Assembly: GCA_029062045.1 (NCBI GenBank)
Contig: JAIDQV010000160.1
Location: 1-35,454, forward strand
DNA length: 35,454 nt
Direction of reading: 5' to 3'
Source: Clostridia bacterium
GTDB taxonomy: Bacteria; Bacillota; Clostridia; Christensenellales; Borkfalkiaceae
Shown: positions 19,501 through 28,404 of the stretch, piece by piece
Layout: every line of letters begins with the position of its first letter
How positions within the stretch are numbered: the first letter of the stretch is position 1
Translations under genes and position numbers: made by a program
Notes under the pieces: generated by a model
What the model saw: only the letters and a program-made list of their open reading frames with translations
Databases searched by the model: none
Told to the model about the DNA's origin: nothing

Positions 19501-22121
19501 AGGTAATTTTTAAGATGCTTTATCTCCGCCAAAAGCACTTCGGCGGCACATACTACGGCACGTTTCGTGTTTTCGTCGCACTCGGTAAGCCTAACTTCGG
19601 TGAAGGGCGAACGGTACACTCCGCCGCATTCCTTTGCCGCCGCCTGCGCCGTCGTAAGCATATTTTCATAGTCTTCCAGCTTCTGCTTCGTAAGCGAATC
19701 GTAGAAGGTGGTTTCTATGTTCATAAGCTCGGGTGCGGACTTGTTTTGAAGGTAATAAACTATCCCCTCGTACACGCTCAGCCCCAGCCTTCTTTTCTTG
19801 TGAAGCGCGTCCAAAGGCGCGCGCAAAGCTCGGCGCGTCTCGTTTATCCTTGCGCCCGCGTCGGAGAACTTGTCGGCGTCCGCTTCGCTCTTTAAAAGTA
19901 AAGTGGTTTCTATTTTTCTTATAATTTCGGCTTTATCGGTCGTCTTGCCCGAATGAAGTTCAAGGCAAAAATCGCCTATCCCTATATCTGAAAGGCGCTT
20001 TTTAACAACTTGCAAAGCGGCTTGCTTTTCGGCAACGAATAAAACGCGCTTACCCTTATCCACCGCGTTCGCGATAATGTTGGTTATGGTTTGGCTCTTG
20101 CCCGTTCCGGGGGGACCGTGCAAAACGAAGGTCGTGCCCTTTGCGGACTCCGCAACGGCGGAATACTGCGCGCTGTCGCAAGGCAGGGGCGTTAAAACCG
20201 CGCAGGGGTCGGCGTCGTCCTCTGAAACGCCCGCAAGTTTATTTTCACCCAGCTTGTTGGTGTTCGTCATAAGCGAAGCTATAAGCGGGTTTTTTGCAAG
20301 ACTTTTTATGTTGTTCTTTACGTCCGCCCACATAGCGTATCTTGCGAACGTGAATTGTGAAAGGTAAACGTCTTCGTAGACCATCCAACCCTTCATGTTG
20401 GCGGTTTTAGAGCGGAATACGGCAATAATTTCTTTGGGGGAAAGCCCCTTGCCCTCTACCCCGCGGATGTCAATTCCGAAACTTTGCTTTAAAAATTCCA
20501 AAAGCGTGGTGTTTACTTCGTATTCTTCGCCCGCTTCAAGCGCAACGCCTTGGGTTTTCATTCTTTTAAGCGTTACGGGCAGTAGGGCTATGGGTGCGTA
20601 TTTTTCCTGTTTTTCGCCCTCGTTCTTCCACTTTAAAAAGCCCAGGGCAAGATACAGCGTTTTCGCGCCCGTCTCCTCTTCGGCGGCACGGGATTTTCTG
20701 ATTAAAGTTGTTGCCGTCTCCGCAAGCCCGTCGGGGGAAGCAACACAGCGTATCTTCCCGCCCTTCATCTCTATCTCGATAAGCTCGGCCATATTTTTAA
20801 CGGTCTTACTTTCGCCGAAGTAGACGGCGTCGGGAATGGGCGTAGTATTTGCAAGCAGGGTAAATTTGCCTTTGCTGTCGATTTTTTCACAGAAAGATAC
20901 AAGGTCCGCGCAAAGAAGGTGCAGGCTGTCCCGCGTGTAGCGGAAATTTAAAAGGTTGTTTTTTAACGACAAATCCAAAAGCCTTCTTTGCCAGTTGGCT
21001 TCTTTGGAACTCGTTTTGTCGTATTCGTATTTGCCAGAGTCTATAAATTCTGCGGGCTTTTCGTCAAAGGAAAACTGTTTGTCGGCTAAAAGCTCGTACC
21101 CTTGCGCCGTCTTTACTTTGAGCGGCATGGGGAAAAGTCCGCCTATCCTGCAACGCTTTATGTCAAGGCAAATTTCCGTTTCTCCGCTTTGCAGTCTTTC
21201 GCGCGCATGCGCTTCGCTCGTGGTGTAGCTTGCGTTTCTGTGGGCGAACAAATCTTCCACGTCGAAAAGGGTAAGATTGTTTACGCCCTCGGTAATATAC
21301 TTTTCAACAAGCTGCATATCGTCCTCTATTGCAGAGGAAAAACAGCTTTCATACAGCCATACACCCGCACATATGCTTGATTTACCGATGATTAAGACAG
21401 GATTAAGTTTGGTCGCCTCGAAGCAGCTTGCGGCAAAAATAGCAAGCTCTAACGGGGTGGCGAATTTGTTTTTTATAACCTCGGTAGAATCGCCCACGGC
21501 CGTTATACCCGACAAATCGCAGTCGTCGCTTCTGTCAATGTTGAGGCGGCGTATTGCCGAAAATACCGAAGCCACGGCGTTCCTGACTCCGTTTATGTCC
21601 GTGCCGGAGTAGCCCGAAAATTCCGAAGAATAGCCCCAGGTTTTAAGCTGTAAGCCTGCTTCCGCCAAAATCTTCTGGCAGTCGGCAAGTTTGGGACGGA
21701 CGAAAGACGCAAGGGTTTCGGCATTGCCCGAAAGCCCGCACCAACAGTTTATGGGAAGAGCCTGCACCTCGGCTTCGAGCGAACAAACAAGCGCTTTCCC
21801 GCAGGAAAGTTCAACCTGAACGGTGCAAATTTCGGGTTTTTCTATTTCCGCAAGATACTTGGGGTTAAGCACGTTTTGCGGAATGACCTCTATACTGCTT
21901 TCGTGCGGGATTTCTTCGATATGCAGTTCTGCGGGAATAATTAGAGGATTAGAGCCCACCACTTTAACCGTAACGTCCAACGCGTTTTCCGTGTCGCGGT
22001 TGAAAATTTTAAAGGACGTAAAAAGGGGCAGCCTACAATAGTAGGTTGCATAGCTTACCGAGTTTAAAAGCTCGCCCTCGATTTCAAAAACTTCTACGGG
22101 TTTTTTAGGTTTAGTAGCCAT
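16500..22121 (-). CDS. DUF4011-type superfamily 1 helicase with C-terminal REase-like (MTES_1575/Vsr-like) and DUF3320-like regions
   Basis: [18 protein letters not shown] (DUF4011); [17 protein letters not shown] Walker A; [73 protein letters not shown] region. Confidence 0.85.
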   Translation of the reverse strand: [1873 protein letters not shown]

Positions 22122-22170
22122 ATATGCCTCACTTTCCGCATTTTTTCGTGTTGTTTAGTCAATTTTCCAC

Positions 22171-22199
22171 ATTATACCACCGCCGTAAAAAAGTGGCAA
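22171..22199 (-). promoter_or_regulatory. Strong sigma-A-type promoter for the DUF4011 helicase
   Basis: Minus strand TTGCCA-N17-TATAAT. Confidence 0.75.
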
Positions 22200-22250
22200 G
22201 CGGCTTTTATAATTATTGCCCTTTAATTTGCTATTAAACGAAGCAGCCGT

Positions 22251-24626
22251 CTAATCTTTTATAATTGCAAGCTCTTTCAGCGCGCGGGTGTAAGCAATGT
22301 ACTTTTCGTTTTCGGTCATATCGCCGTCGGCGACGGCAACTGCGGTAAATTCAAGCCCTTTGCTTTCGTACACCGTCATAACGTTAATCTTCGTTTTGGA
22401 CAATTTCCCCGTATCCCTTATGCGGTTATAGCTCTTTCTTGAATACTTTTCAACCGATTGCCCCCCACATATGACGGCTTTAAGCCCGTTTTTGGAAGAA
22501 AGCCAAGCTGTTACCGAGCGGGCGGAAATAACCTCTATCTCTTGCGCGTCGAAGCCTATCGAGTGCATCTCTATGCCCAGCTTTTTTGAAACGTAGTCGA
22601 CAATTTGCGTGGTGTTTCGGTAGTTTAAGTTTAGGCTGTAAGTTTTAAAACCAAGCTCTTCCCAGTCTTTTATGCCGCGAAATCCCGTAATGTTTTGCTT
22701 TAAGTCCCCGAAAACGTTAAATGTAGCGCGGTCGTTTACCGCCTTTAAAACCTTGTACTCGGCAGGGGAAATGTCCTGCGCCTCGTCCACAAAGACAAAA
22801 GAGTACTTCGGTGACAGGTTAAAGCCCAGTTTTACCAAGATAAAGCACAGTGCGAATAGGTCGCTCTTTATTAGGGGCTTTGCTTCAACGCCGTACTTTA
22901 CTTTACTTTTTTTAACCGTTTCTTTATAGAAAAACCGGAGAATGTCGACCGTGTTTTCGCACTTACCTATAGATACCAAATAGCTTTCGCTTCGGAGTAC
23001 GTCGGCAAAATCGTGCGTAGTCGAAAAGCCGTTCAAAATGCGTTCAACGGCACATATTACGGCACCAATCTCGTTTTTTAGCTGTTCGCGCTTTAAAATT
23101 CCCTCGGAATAAGTAAGCTGCTCCCCTTCCGCCGTTTTGATTTTATAGCGCTTTAAATCGGCAATTTCTTTATCCACCGCACCTTCAAGCGAGCGCAAGT
23201 CTTCAAGGGCGGTAACACAAATTTTCTGCGAATAGCGGCGGATAAATTTTATGGATTTATAGAAGGATAAGAACTGTTTGTAAAAATAGGCGTAGCCCTT
23301 CATTCTTTCGTCGGATTTGACTAAATTCAAAAATTCCTGCACGTCCAGAACGCAGTTGAACATATAGCGGAATTGCTTAGTATAATACAGCCCGCCGTCC
23401 TTCTTTTCCTTTATTTCACCCAAAACGCAACGGCGTATCCTCACCGACGCGTTCTTTATTTTTTCGTATTCTTCAATTTGCTCACTGCAAGATGAAGCAA
23501 CTTCTTCGGAAACTTCTTTGCAGTCGTCGGAAGCGAAAAGCCCGTAAACCCCGTCGAACACTTTTGCTAGTTTCCTGTCCAAATCCCCCTCGAACGCGGG
23601 CGAATAGATGTACTTTAAATAATCGTTATTCACTTCGCGGTTGAAGTCGATTTTACCGTTCAAATCGGCACCCACACTCTTCAACAACTTTAAAAAGTAG
23701 CCGTCGATTGTGCTTGTTTTTACCTTTTCAAGCTCAAGAACGGCGGAAAGCTCGTCAATGAACGCGTTGAAGGAATCGGAAGGCGTTACCACCATTACGT
23801 CTGTGGGACGCACGCTTTCGTTGTTATACATAATGTAGGAAAGGCGGTGCAAAAGTATCATAGTTTTGCCGCTGCCCGCAACGCCTTGCAAAACAAACTC
23901 GTCCTTTTCGGGCAAGGTGATAATTTCAAACTGCTTTTCCTGGATGGTTTGAATTATGTCTGTTATTTCGTTTTTTTCCTTCCTGCCCTTTAAAATGTCC
24001 TTTAAGAAGGGGTCGAAAATAAGCTCTTCGTCCCGTCCCCCTATTTCCTCTTTTGAAAGGTAATCGGAAAGGGATAGATATTCGTTTTTAAAATCCAGAA
24101 CTTTGCCGTTGCCCGTCTTTATTGCGCGGCGCAAGATAAGTTTATAGTTGTACTCGTTTATAGTGAAGGATGTGCGGCTTTTCTGGTAATATTTTTGCGC
24201 CAAAGGTGCGCGCCAGTCCAAAATTTCAAGTTTTTCACTGCCGTGCTTGCCGATGTAATAGCTGTTGTAGCCCTCTTTATCGTCCGTCAAATCCATGCGG
24301 GCGAAATAGGGTTCTTCAAAGAAGGGCTTGTACTCTTGCATCTTTGATTTAAGCGCGGAAATTTCGGCGTTAAGCTCTAACACGCGGCGGTAGGCTTCGG
24401 CATTGTAGTCGGGTCCTTTCGTAAGGCTTTCCTTCTCTTCGCGCGCAGCGGCCAGCTTTGCTTTTAGCTTTGCAAGATACAAAACGCGCAGCATGGTCAT
24501 AACCGCCCGAACGTGAGTTTCTTCGTAAGAAAACTGTTTGTCGGCGTCAAGCAAGTCTAAAAAATAATCTTTCGTAGGTTCTTTTTTAGGGTTGATTAAA
24601 TTTTTAAGAGCTTGAAAATCAGTCAT
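22251..24626 (-). CDS. HelD-like UvrD/Rep-family ATPase (start likely 24626, not 24653)
   Basis: HelD hallmark YIGKHGSEKLEILDWRAPLAQKYY, GVAGSGKTMILLHRL, FVFVDEAQDISPAEYKVL, ESKGLEFTAVAV; the track's upstream Met falls inside the promoter. Confidence 0.85.
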   Translation of the reverse strand: MTDFQALKNLINPKKEPTKDYFLDLLDADKQFSYEETHVRAVMTMLRVLYLAKLKAKLAAAREEKESLTKGPDYNAEAYRRVLELNAEISALKSKMQEYKPFFEEPYFARMDLTDDKEGYNSYYIGKHGSEKLEILDWRAPLAQKYYQKSRTSFTINEYNYKLILRRAIKTGNGKVLDFKNEYLSLSDYLSKEEIGGRDEELIFDPFLKDILKGRKEKNEITDIIQTIQEKQFEIITLPEKDEFVLQGVAGSGKTMILLHRLSYIMYNNESVRPTDVMVVTPSDSFNAFIDELSAVLELEKVKTSTIDGYFLKLLKSVGADLNGKIDFNREVNNDYLKYIYSPAFEGDLDRKLAKVFDGVYGLFASDDCKEVSEEVASSCSEQIEEYEKIKNASVRIRRCVLGEIKEKKDGGLYYTKQFRYMFNCVLDVQEFLNLVKSDERMKGYAYFYKQFLSFYKSIKFIRRYSQKICVTALEDLRSLEGAVDKEIADLKRYKIKTAEGEQLTYSEGILKREQLKNEIGAVICAVERILNGFSTTHDFADVLRSESYLVSIGKCENTVDILRFFYKETVKKSKVKYGVEAKPLIKSDLFALCFILVKLGFNLSPKYSFVFVDEAQDISPAEYKVLKAVNDRATFNVFGDLKQNITGFRGIKDWEELGFKTYSLNLNYRNTTQIVDYVSKKLGIEMHSIGFDAQEIEVISARSVTAWLSSKNGLKAVICGGQSVEKYSRKSYNRIRDTGKLSKTKINVMTVYESKGLEFTAVAVADGDMTENEKYIAYTRALKELAIIKD

Positions 24627-24634
24627 TAAAGTTA

Positions 24635-24663
24635 AGTATAACATAACTTTCAAGGGCTGTCAA
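24635..24663 (-). promoter_or_regulatory. Consensus sigma-A promoter of the HelD-like gene
   Basis: Minus strand TTGACA-N17-TATACT; -10 ends 8 nt before the ATG at 24626. Confidence 0.8.
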
Positions 24664-24677
24664 ATTTGCAAAATAAA

Positions 24678-24708
24678 AAGGCGGCCGGGCTTCCTGCCCG
24701 ACCGCCTT
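24678..24708 (-). terminator. Intrinsic terminator downstream of the MATE gene
   Basis: AAGGCGG-c-CGGGC-TTCCT-GCCCG-a-CCGCCTT. Confidence 0.8.
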
Positions 24709-24720
24709 AAAGGCTTTAAG

Positions 24721-26151
24721 TTAGTCCTTATCTTTTTTAAACGAATTAAAGAAAACAACGGTGAAAATTACTGTAACTATCATAGCCACACTGTCGGCAA
24801 TAGGGGCTGCCCAAAGAATACCCTCTATTCCGAGGAAAATGGGCATAATGCAGATAAGCGGAACGAAGCACACTATATCCCTTATAAGCGCAGAAGACAC
24901 CGCAAACACGGGTTTGCCCGAGGCTTGGAAGAATATAGAAGACATTTTTATAGTGCAAGTGAACGTTACGGACATTAGGAATATTCTAAACGTTTTGACG
25001 CCGAATTCCCAGTAAAGTTCGGGGTTGACCTGCTCGGGGTCGGGGTTGCCGAATATACCCACGACGGCGGACGGGGCGGCCTCGAATATTATTGTGAAGA
25101 TAAGCCCTATTGCCACTGTAACCGATAATATATAGAAATACAGTTTTTTGACCCTGCTGTAATTCTTTGCGCCCATATTGTAGCTTATAATAGGCTGACA
25201 ACCCAGCACAACGCCAACTACTATATTTATAACTACCGTAAACACTTTACTTTCAATAGCTATAATGGAAATGGGAATATCCACCCCGTACTCTGACATA
25301 GCGCCGTATTTTACAAGCATTGCATTGCAAACGACGGATATAATAACTATCGCCATTTGAATTATGAACGATGACGCACCGAGTTTTACGGGGTTTGCAA
25401 ATTCTTTGAAGTCGGGGATAAAACTTTTTAAACTCAATTTGAAAGTTTTAGTCTTTAAAATGAAGTATAAAAGACTGATAACAAACGATACGGTTTGACC
25501 GATTACGGTTGCCCATGCAGCGCCCGCCATACCCCACTTTAAGCCGATAATGAAGGCGGCGTCAAGAACGATATTGGTTATCGCACCCGAAAGCATAGAA
25601 GCCATTGACCAACCGGGCGCACCGTCTGCACGGATAACGCCGTTCATCATATTCATAACCATGAACACAGGGAAGAAGCCTAAAATTATGTTAAAGTATT
25701 CTATTGCAAGGGGCAAAGAATTTTCCGACGCGCCGAAAAACGTCAACATAGGCGTTGCAACGGGATAGAAAACTGCCATCAAAACAACGCTGGAAATTAG
25801 GGTGAAAACTATGCCCGTGCCTATCGCTTTATGTGCGTTTTGAGAATTGCCCCGCCCCTGGCAGATATTTAGGTAAGCGGCACATCCGTCGCCGAACCAC
25901 CATGCGAACCCTTGCGCGATTATGAATATGGGAAACACAACGCCGGTTGCCGCGTTGCCCAGAACGCTTAATTCACTGTTCCCGACGAAAATTTGGTCAA
26001 CTATATTGTACAGCGCGGAAATAACCAGTGACAGCACGCAGGGAATTGAAAATTTAAGCATCAGCTTAAAAAGATTACCTTCCCCCAAATAGCGGTTTTG
26101 ACCTTCGTCGGTTTGTACCGCCTGGGGCGTTTGTTCGTTTATTTCTTCCAT
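24721..26151 (-). CDS. MATE-family efflux transporter (MepA-like)
   Basis: FKLMLKFSIPCVLSLVISALYNIVDQIFVGN, GCQPIISYNMGAKNYSRVKK, 12-TM pattern. Confidence 0.92.
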   Translation of the reverse strand: MEEINEQTPQAVQTDEGQNRYLGEGNLFKLMLKFSIPCVLSLVISALYNIVDQIFVGNSELSVLGNAATGVVFPIFIIAQGFAWWFGDGCAAYLNICQGRGNSQNAHKAIGTGIVFTLISSVVLMAVFYPVATPMLTFFGASENSLPLAIEYFNIILGFFPVFMVMNMMNGVIRADGAPGWSMASMLSGAITNIVLDAAFIIGLKWGMAGAAWATVIGQTVSFVISLLYFILKTKTFKLSLKSFIPDFKEFANPVKLGASSFIIQMAIVIISVVCNAMLVKYGAMSEYGVDIPISIIAIESKVFTVVINIVVGVVLGCQPIISYNMGAKNYSRVKKLYFYILSVTVAIGLIFTIIFEAAPSAVVGIFGNPDPEQVNPELYWEFGVKTFRIFLMSVTFTCTIKMSSIFFQASGKPVFAVSSALIRDIVCFVPLICIMPIFLGIEGILWAAPIADSVAMIVTVIFTVVFFNSFKKDKD

Positions 26152-26169
26152 AAAATCTCCTATTTACAC

Positions 26170-26253
26170 AAAAAAAGACACAAGTTAAGACCTTTTTACC
26201 GTTCCGTAATCAGATTTACGCAGGGCATAACCCCGCCACTTGTGTCGTTGTCT
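26170..26253 (-). ncRNA. Riboswitch-like leader of the MATE gene (class uncertain; guanidine-IV/mepA is a candidate)
   Basis: Minus RNA: GACACAAGT ... ACTTGTGTC-U7 terminator-like closure around hairpins GCGGGG-TTATG-CCCTGC and CGTAA-ATCTGA-TTACG. Confidence 0.6.
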
Positions 26254-26273
26254 TTTTATTGAATTGCGTTTAT

Positions 26274-26302
26274 ATTTTAATATTTTTTAATTAAAAAGTC
26301 AA
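26274..26302 (-). promoter_or_regulatory. Sigma-A-type promoter for the MATE leader
   Basis: Minus strand TTGACT-N17-TAAAAT. Confidence 0.75.
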
Positions 26303-26309
26303 ATCAAAA

Positions 26310-26786
26310 TTATTCGTGTTCGACTATAAATTTTAATTGCTTCGGCAAGTTTTTCACTTCCGTTTTTATAAAATTGGGGTAAAGATATTTATCTTCCAAA
26401 CCGTCGATGTTCAGCCATTCAAACGTTAAAGTATGCTTACCTTCGTGAATTACGAACTTATCACCGCGCGATAAAAGTTCGGTTTTTGAAACGTCTAAAA
26501 GATAGTACAAGACTATTTCGTGATATCTTTTGCCGTTCACGTCGTCGGTGTAAAAGTTCTGTGCGAAGAACACGGGGCGGACAATTTCCGCCTCTATTTC
26601 AAGCTCTTCACACACCTCACGCAAAACCGCTTCTTCAGTCGTTTCGTTTACTTCCACCTTGCCGCCGACCAAGTAATAATAGGGCGCGTACTCGTCGTGC
26701 ATCGCAAGCAGTTTACCGTCGTTTATAATGAGAGCGCGCACCCTTACGGAGAATATTCCTTCCCCTGTTTCAAACTTAATATCCAC
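26310..26786 (-). CDS. NUDIX hydrolase
   Basis: NUDIX box GGKVEVNETTEEAVLREVCEELEIEA. Confidence 0.9.
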   Translation of the reverse strand: MDIKFETGEGIFSVRVRALIINDGKLLAMHDEYAPYYYLVGGKVEVNETTEEAVLREVCEELEIEAEIVRPVFFAQNFYTDDVNGKRYHEIVLYYLLDVSKTELLSRGDKFVIHEGKHTLTFEWLNIDGLEDKYLYPNFIKTEVKNLPKQLKFIVEHE

Positions 26787-26828
26787 GATTGCCCCCTATA
26801 TATGCTTGAAATAACGCGTTTTACCCTT

Positions 26829-28370
26829 TTATTCCCACTCAATCGTTGCAGGGGGTTTCGAGGTTATATCATACACAATTCTGTTGATATGCTTAACCTC
26901 GTTTACAATGCGCCTCGATACCGTATCGAGAACGTCATAAGGGATACGCGAGTAATCCGCCGTCATAAAGTCTGTTGTGGATACGCCGCGAAGGGCAAGC
27001 GTATAATCGTAAGTTCTGCCGTCGCCCATGACGCCAACCGAGCGCATATTCGTAAGCACCGCAAAGTACTGGCTAATGTCGCGGTCAAGGTGAGCTTTGG
27101 CTATCTCTTCACGAAAAATGGCGTCGGCGTCTTGAAGAATTGCTATCTTTTCGGGCGTGATTTCGCCTATTATTCTTATTGCAAGACCTGGGCCGGGGAA
27201 GGGTTGGCGCCATACCAGCTTTTCGTCCAAGCCCAAAGCAATTCCCAGCGCGCGAACCTCGTCTTTAAACAACATTCTGAGCGGCTCGATTATTTCTTTA
27301 AAGTCGACGTAATCGGGAAGCCCGCCGACGTTGTGGTGCGATTTTATCACCGCCGCATCCCCCGCGCCCGATTCTATAACGTCGGGATAAATGGTGCCTT
27401 GTACAAGAAAGTCCACTTTACCTATCTTTTTCGCCTCTTCTTCAAAGACGCGGATAAACTCTTCGCCTATTATCTTGCGCTTTGTCTCGGGGTCGGATAT
27501 TCCTTTAAGTTTTCCTAAAAACCTTTCGCCTGCGTTCACGCGAACGAAGTTCACGCCGCTGCCTAAAAACGCCGCCTCTACCTCGTCGCCCTCGTTTTTG
27601 CGCATAAGACCGTGGTCAACAAATATGCAGGTGAGCTGACTGCCTATGGCCTTTGCAAGCAATTTGCAGGCAACCGAACTGTCCACCCCGCCCGACAGCG
27701 CAAGCAAGGCTTTGCCGTCGCCCACTTTTTTGCGGATTTCACTTATTGCGGTTTGCGCGTATTCGCCCATTGTCCAGTCGCCGTCGCAGCCGCAAACTTT
27801 ATAAAGGAAGTTACCCAGCATATCAAAGCCCTGTTCGGTGTGGTTGACTTCGGGGTGGAATTGCGTGCCGTAGAACTTTTTTTGCACGTTTTCGATAGCG
27901 CCGTAAGGGCACTTATCGCTGTGGCAAACCGCACGGAAGCCCTCGGGCAAAGTTGCAATGTGGTCGTTGTGGCTCATCCACACAACGGATTTTTTCTTTA
28001 AACCTTTGAAAAGCAGGGACTTAGTATCGAAGGTGCAATCCGTTCTTCCGAATTCCGCCGCCGCTTTTTCGTTGGCTTTTTCTATTTTACCGCCAAGGCC
28101 GTAAACCATAAACTGCGCGCCGTAGCATATGCCGAGAATGGGAATGCCAAGCTCGAAAATTTCTTTATCCATTCTGGGTGAATCGTCAAGGTAAACGGAA
28201 TTGGGCCCGCCCGTAAAAATTATCCCCTTGGGATTTATTTTGCGTATTTCTTCAACTGGCGTTTTATAGGATTTGACTTCGCAATAAATTTTATGCTCGC
28301 GTACCCTGCGCGCTATAAGCTGATTGTATTGTCCGCCGAAATCGATAATCAAAACCGTCTGGTGCTGCAT
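26829..28370 (-). CDS. guaA: GMP synthase (glutamine-hydrolysing); start corrected from 28403
   Basis: [46 protein letters not shown] before ATGCAGCACCAG. Confidence 0.96.
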   Translation of the reverse strand: MQHQTVLIIDFGGQYNQLIARRVREHKIYCEVKSYKTPVEEIRKINPKGIIFTGGPNSVYLDDSPRMDKEIFELGIPILGICYGAQFMVYGLGGKIEKANEKAAAEFGRTDCTFDTKSLLFKGLKKKSVVWMSHNDHIATLPEGFRAVCHSDKCPYGAIENVQKKFYGTQFHPEVNHTEQGFDMLGNFLYKVCGCDGDWTMGEYAQTAISEIRKKVGDGKALLALSGGVDSSVACKLLAKAIGSQLTCIFVDHGLMRKNEGDEVEAAFLGSGVNFVRVNAGERFLGKLKGISDPETKRKIIGEEFIRVFEEEAKKIGKVDFLVQGTIYPDVIESGAGDAAVIKSHHNVGGLPDYVDFKEIIEPLRMLFKDEVRALGIALGLDEKLVWRQPFPGPGLAIRIIGEITPEKIAILQDADAIFREEIAKAHLDRDISQYFAVLTNMRSVGVMGDGRTYDYTLALRGVSTTDFMTADYSRIPYDVLDTVSRRIVNEVKHINRIVYDITSKPPATIEWE

Positions 28371-28404
28371 ATTTTTCTCCTTTGAAATGCCTATATTCAA
28401 CAAA

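Noticed and set aside
19428-19895. 155-aa + strand ORF (and 20395-20823) opposite the DUF4011 helicase
   Set aside because: Antisense to a continuous 1873-aa protein with clear motifs.
26520-27518. 332-aa + strand ORF opposite NUDIX/guaA
   Set aside because: Antisense to two well-recognised genes; His/Tyr/Phe/Arg-rich composition typical of a shadow frame; no promoter, RBS or recognisable domain.
28371-28403. 11-codon N-terminal extension of guaA
   Set aside because: AAAGGAG RBS and conserved N-terminus ([25 protein letters not shown]) place the start at 28370.
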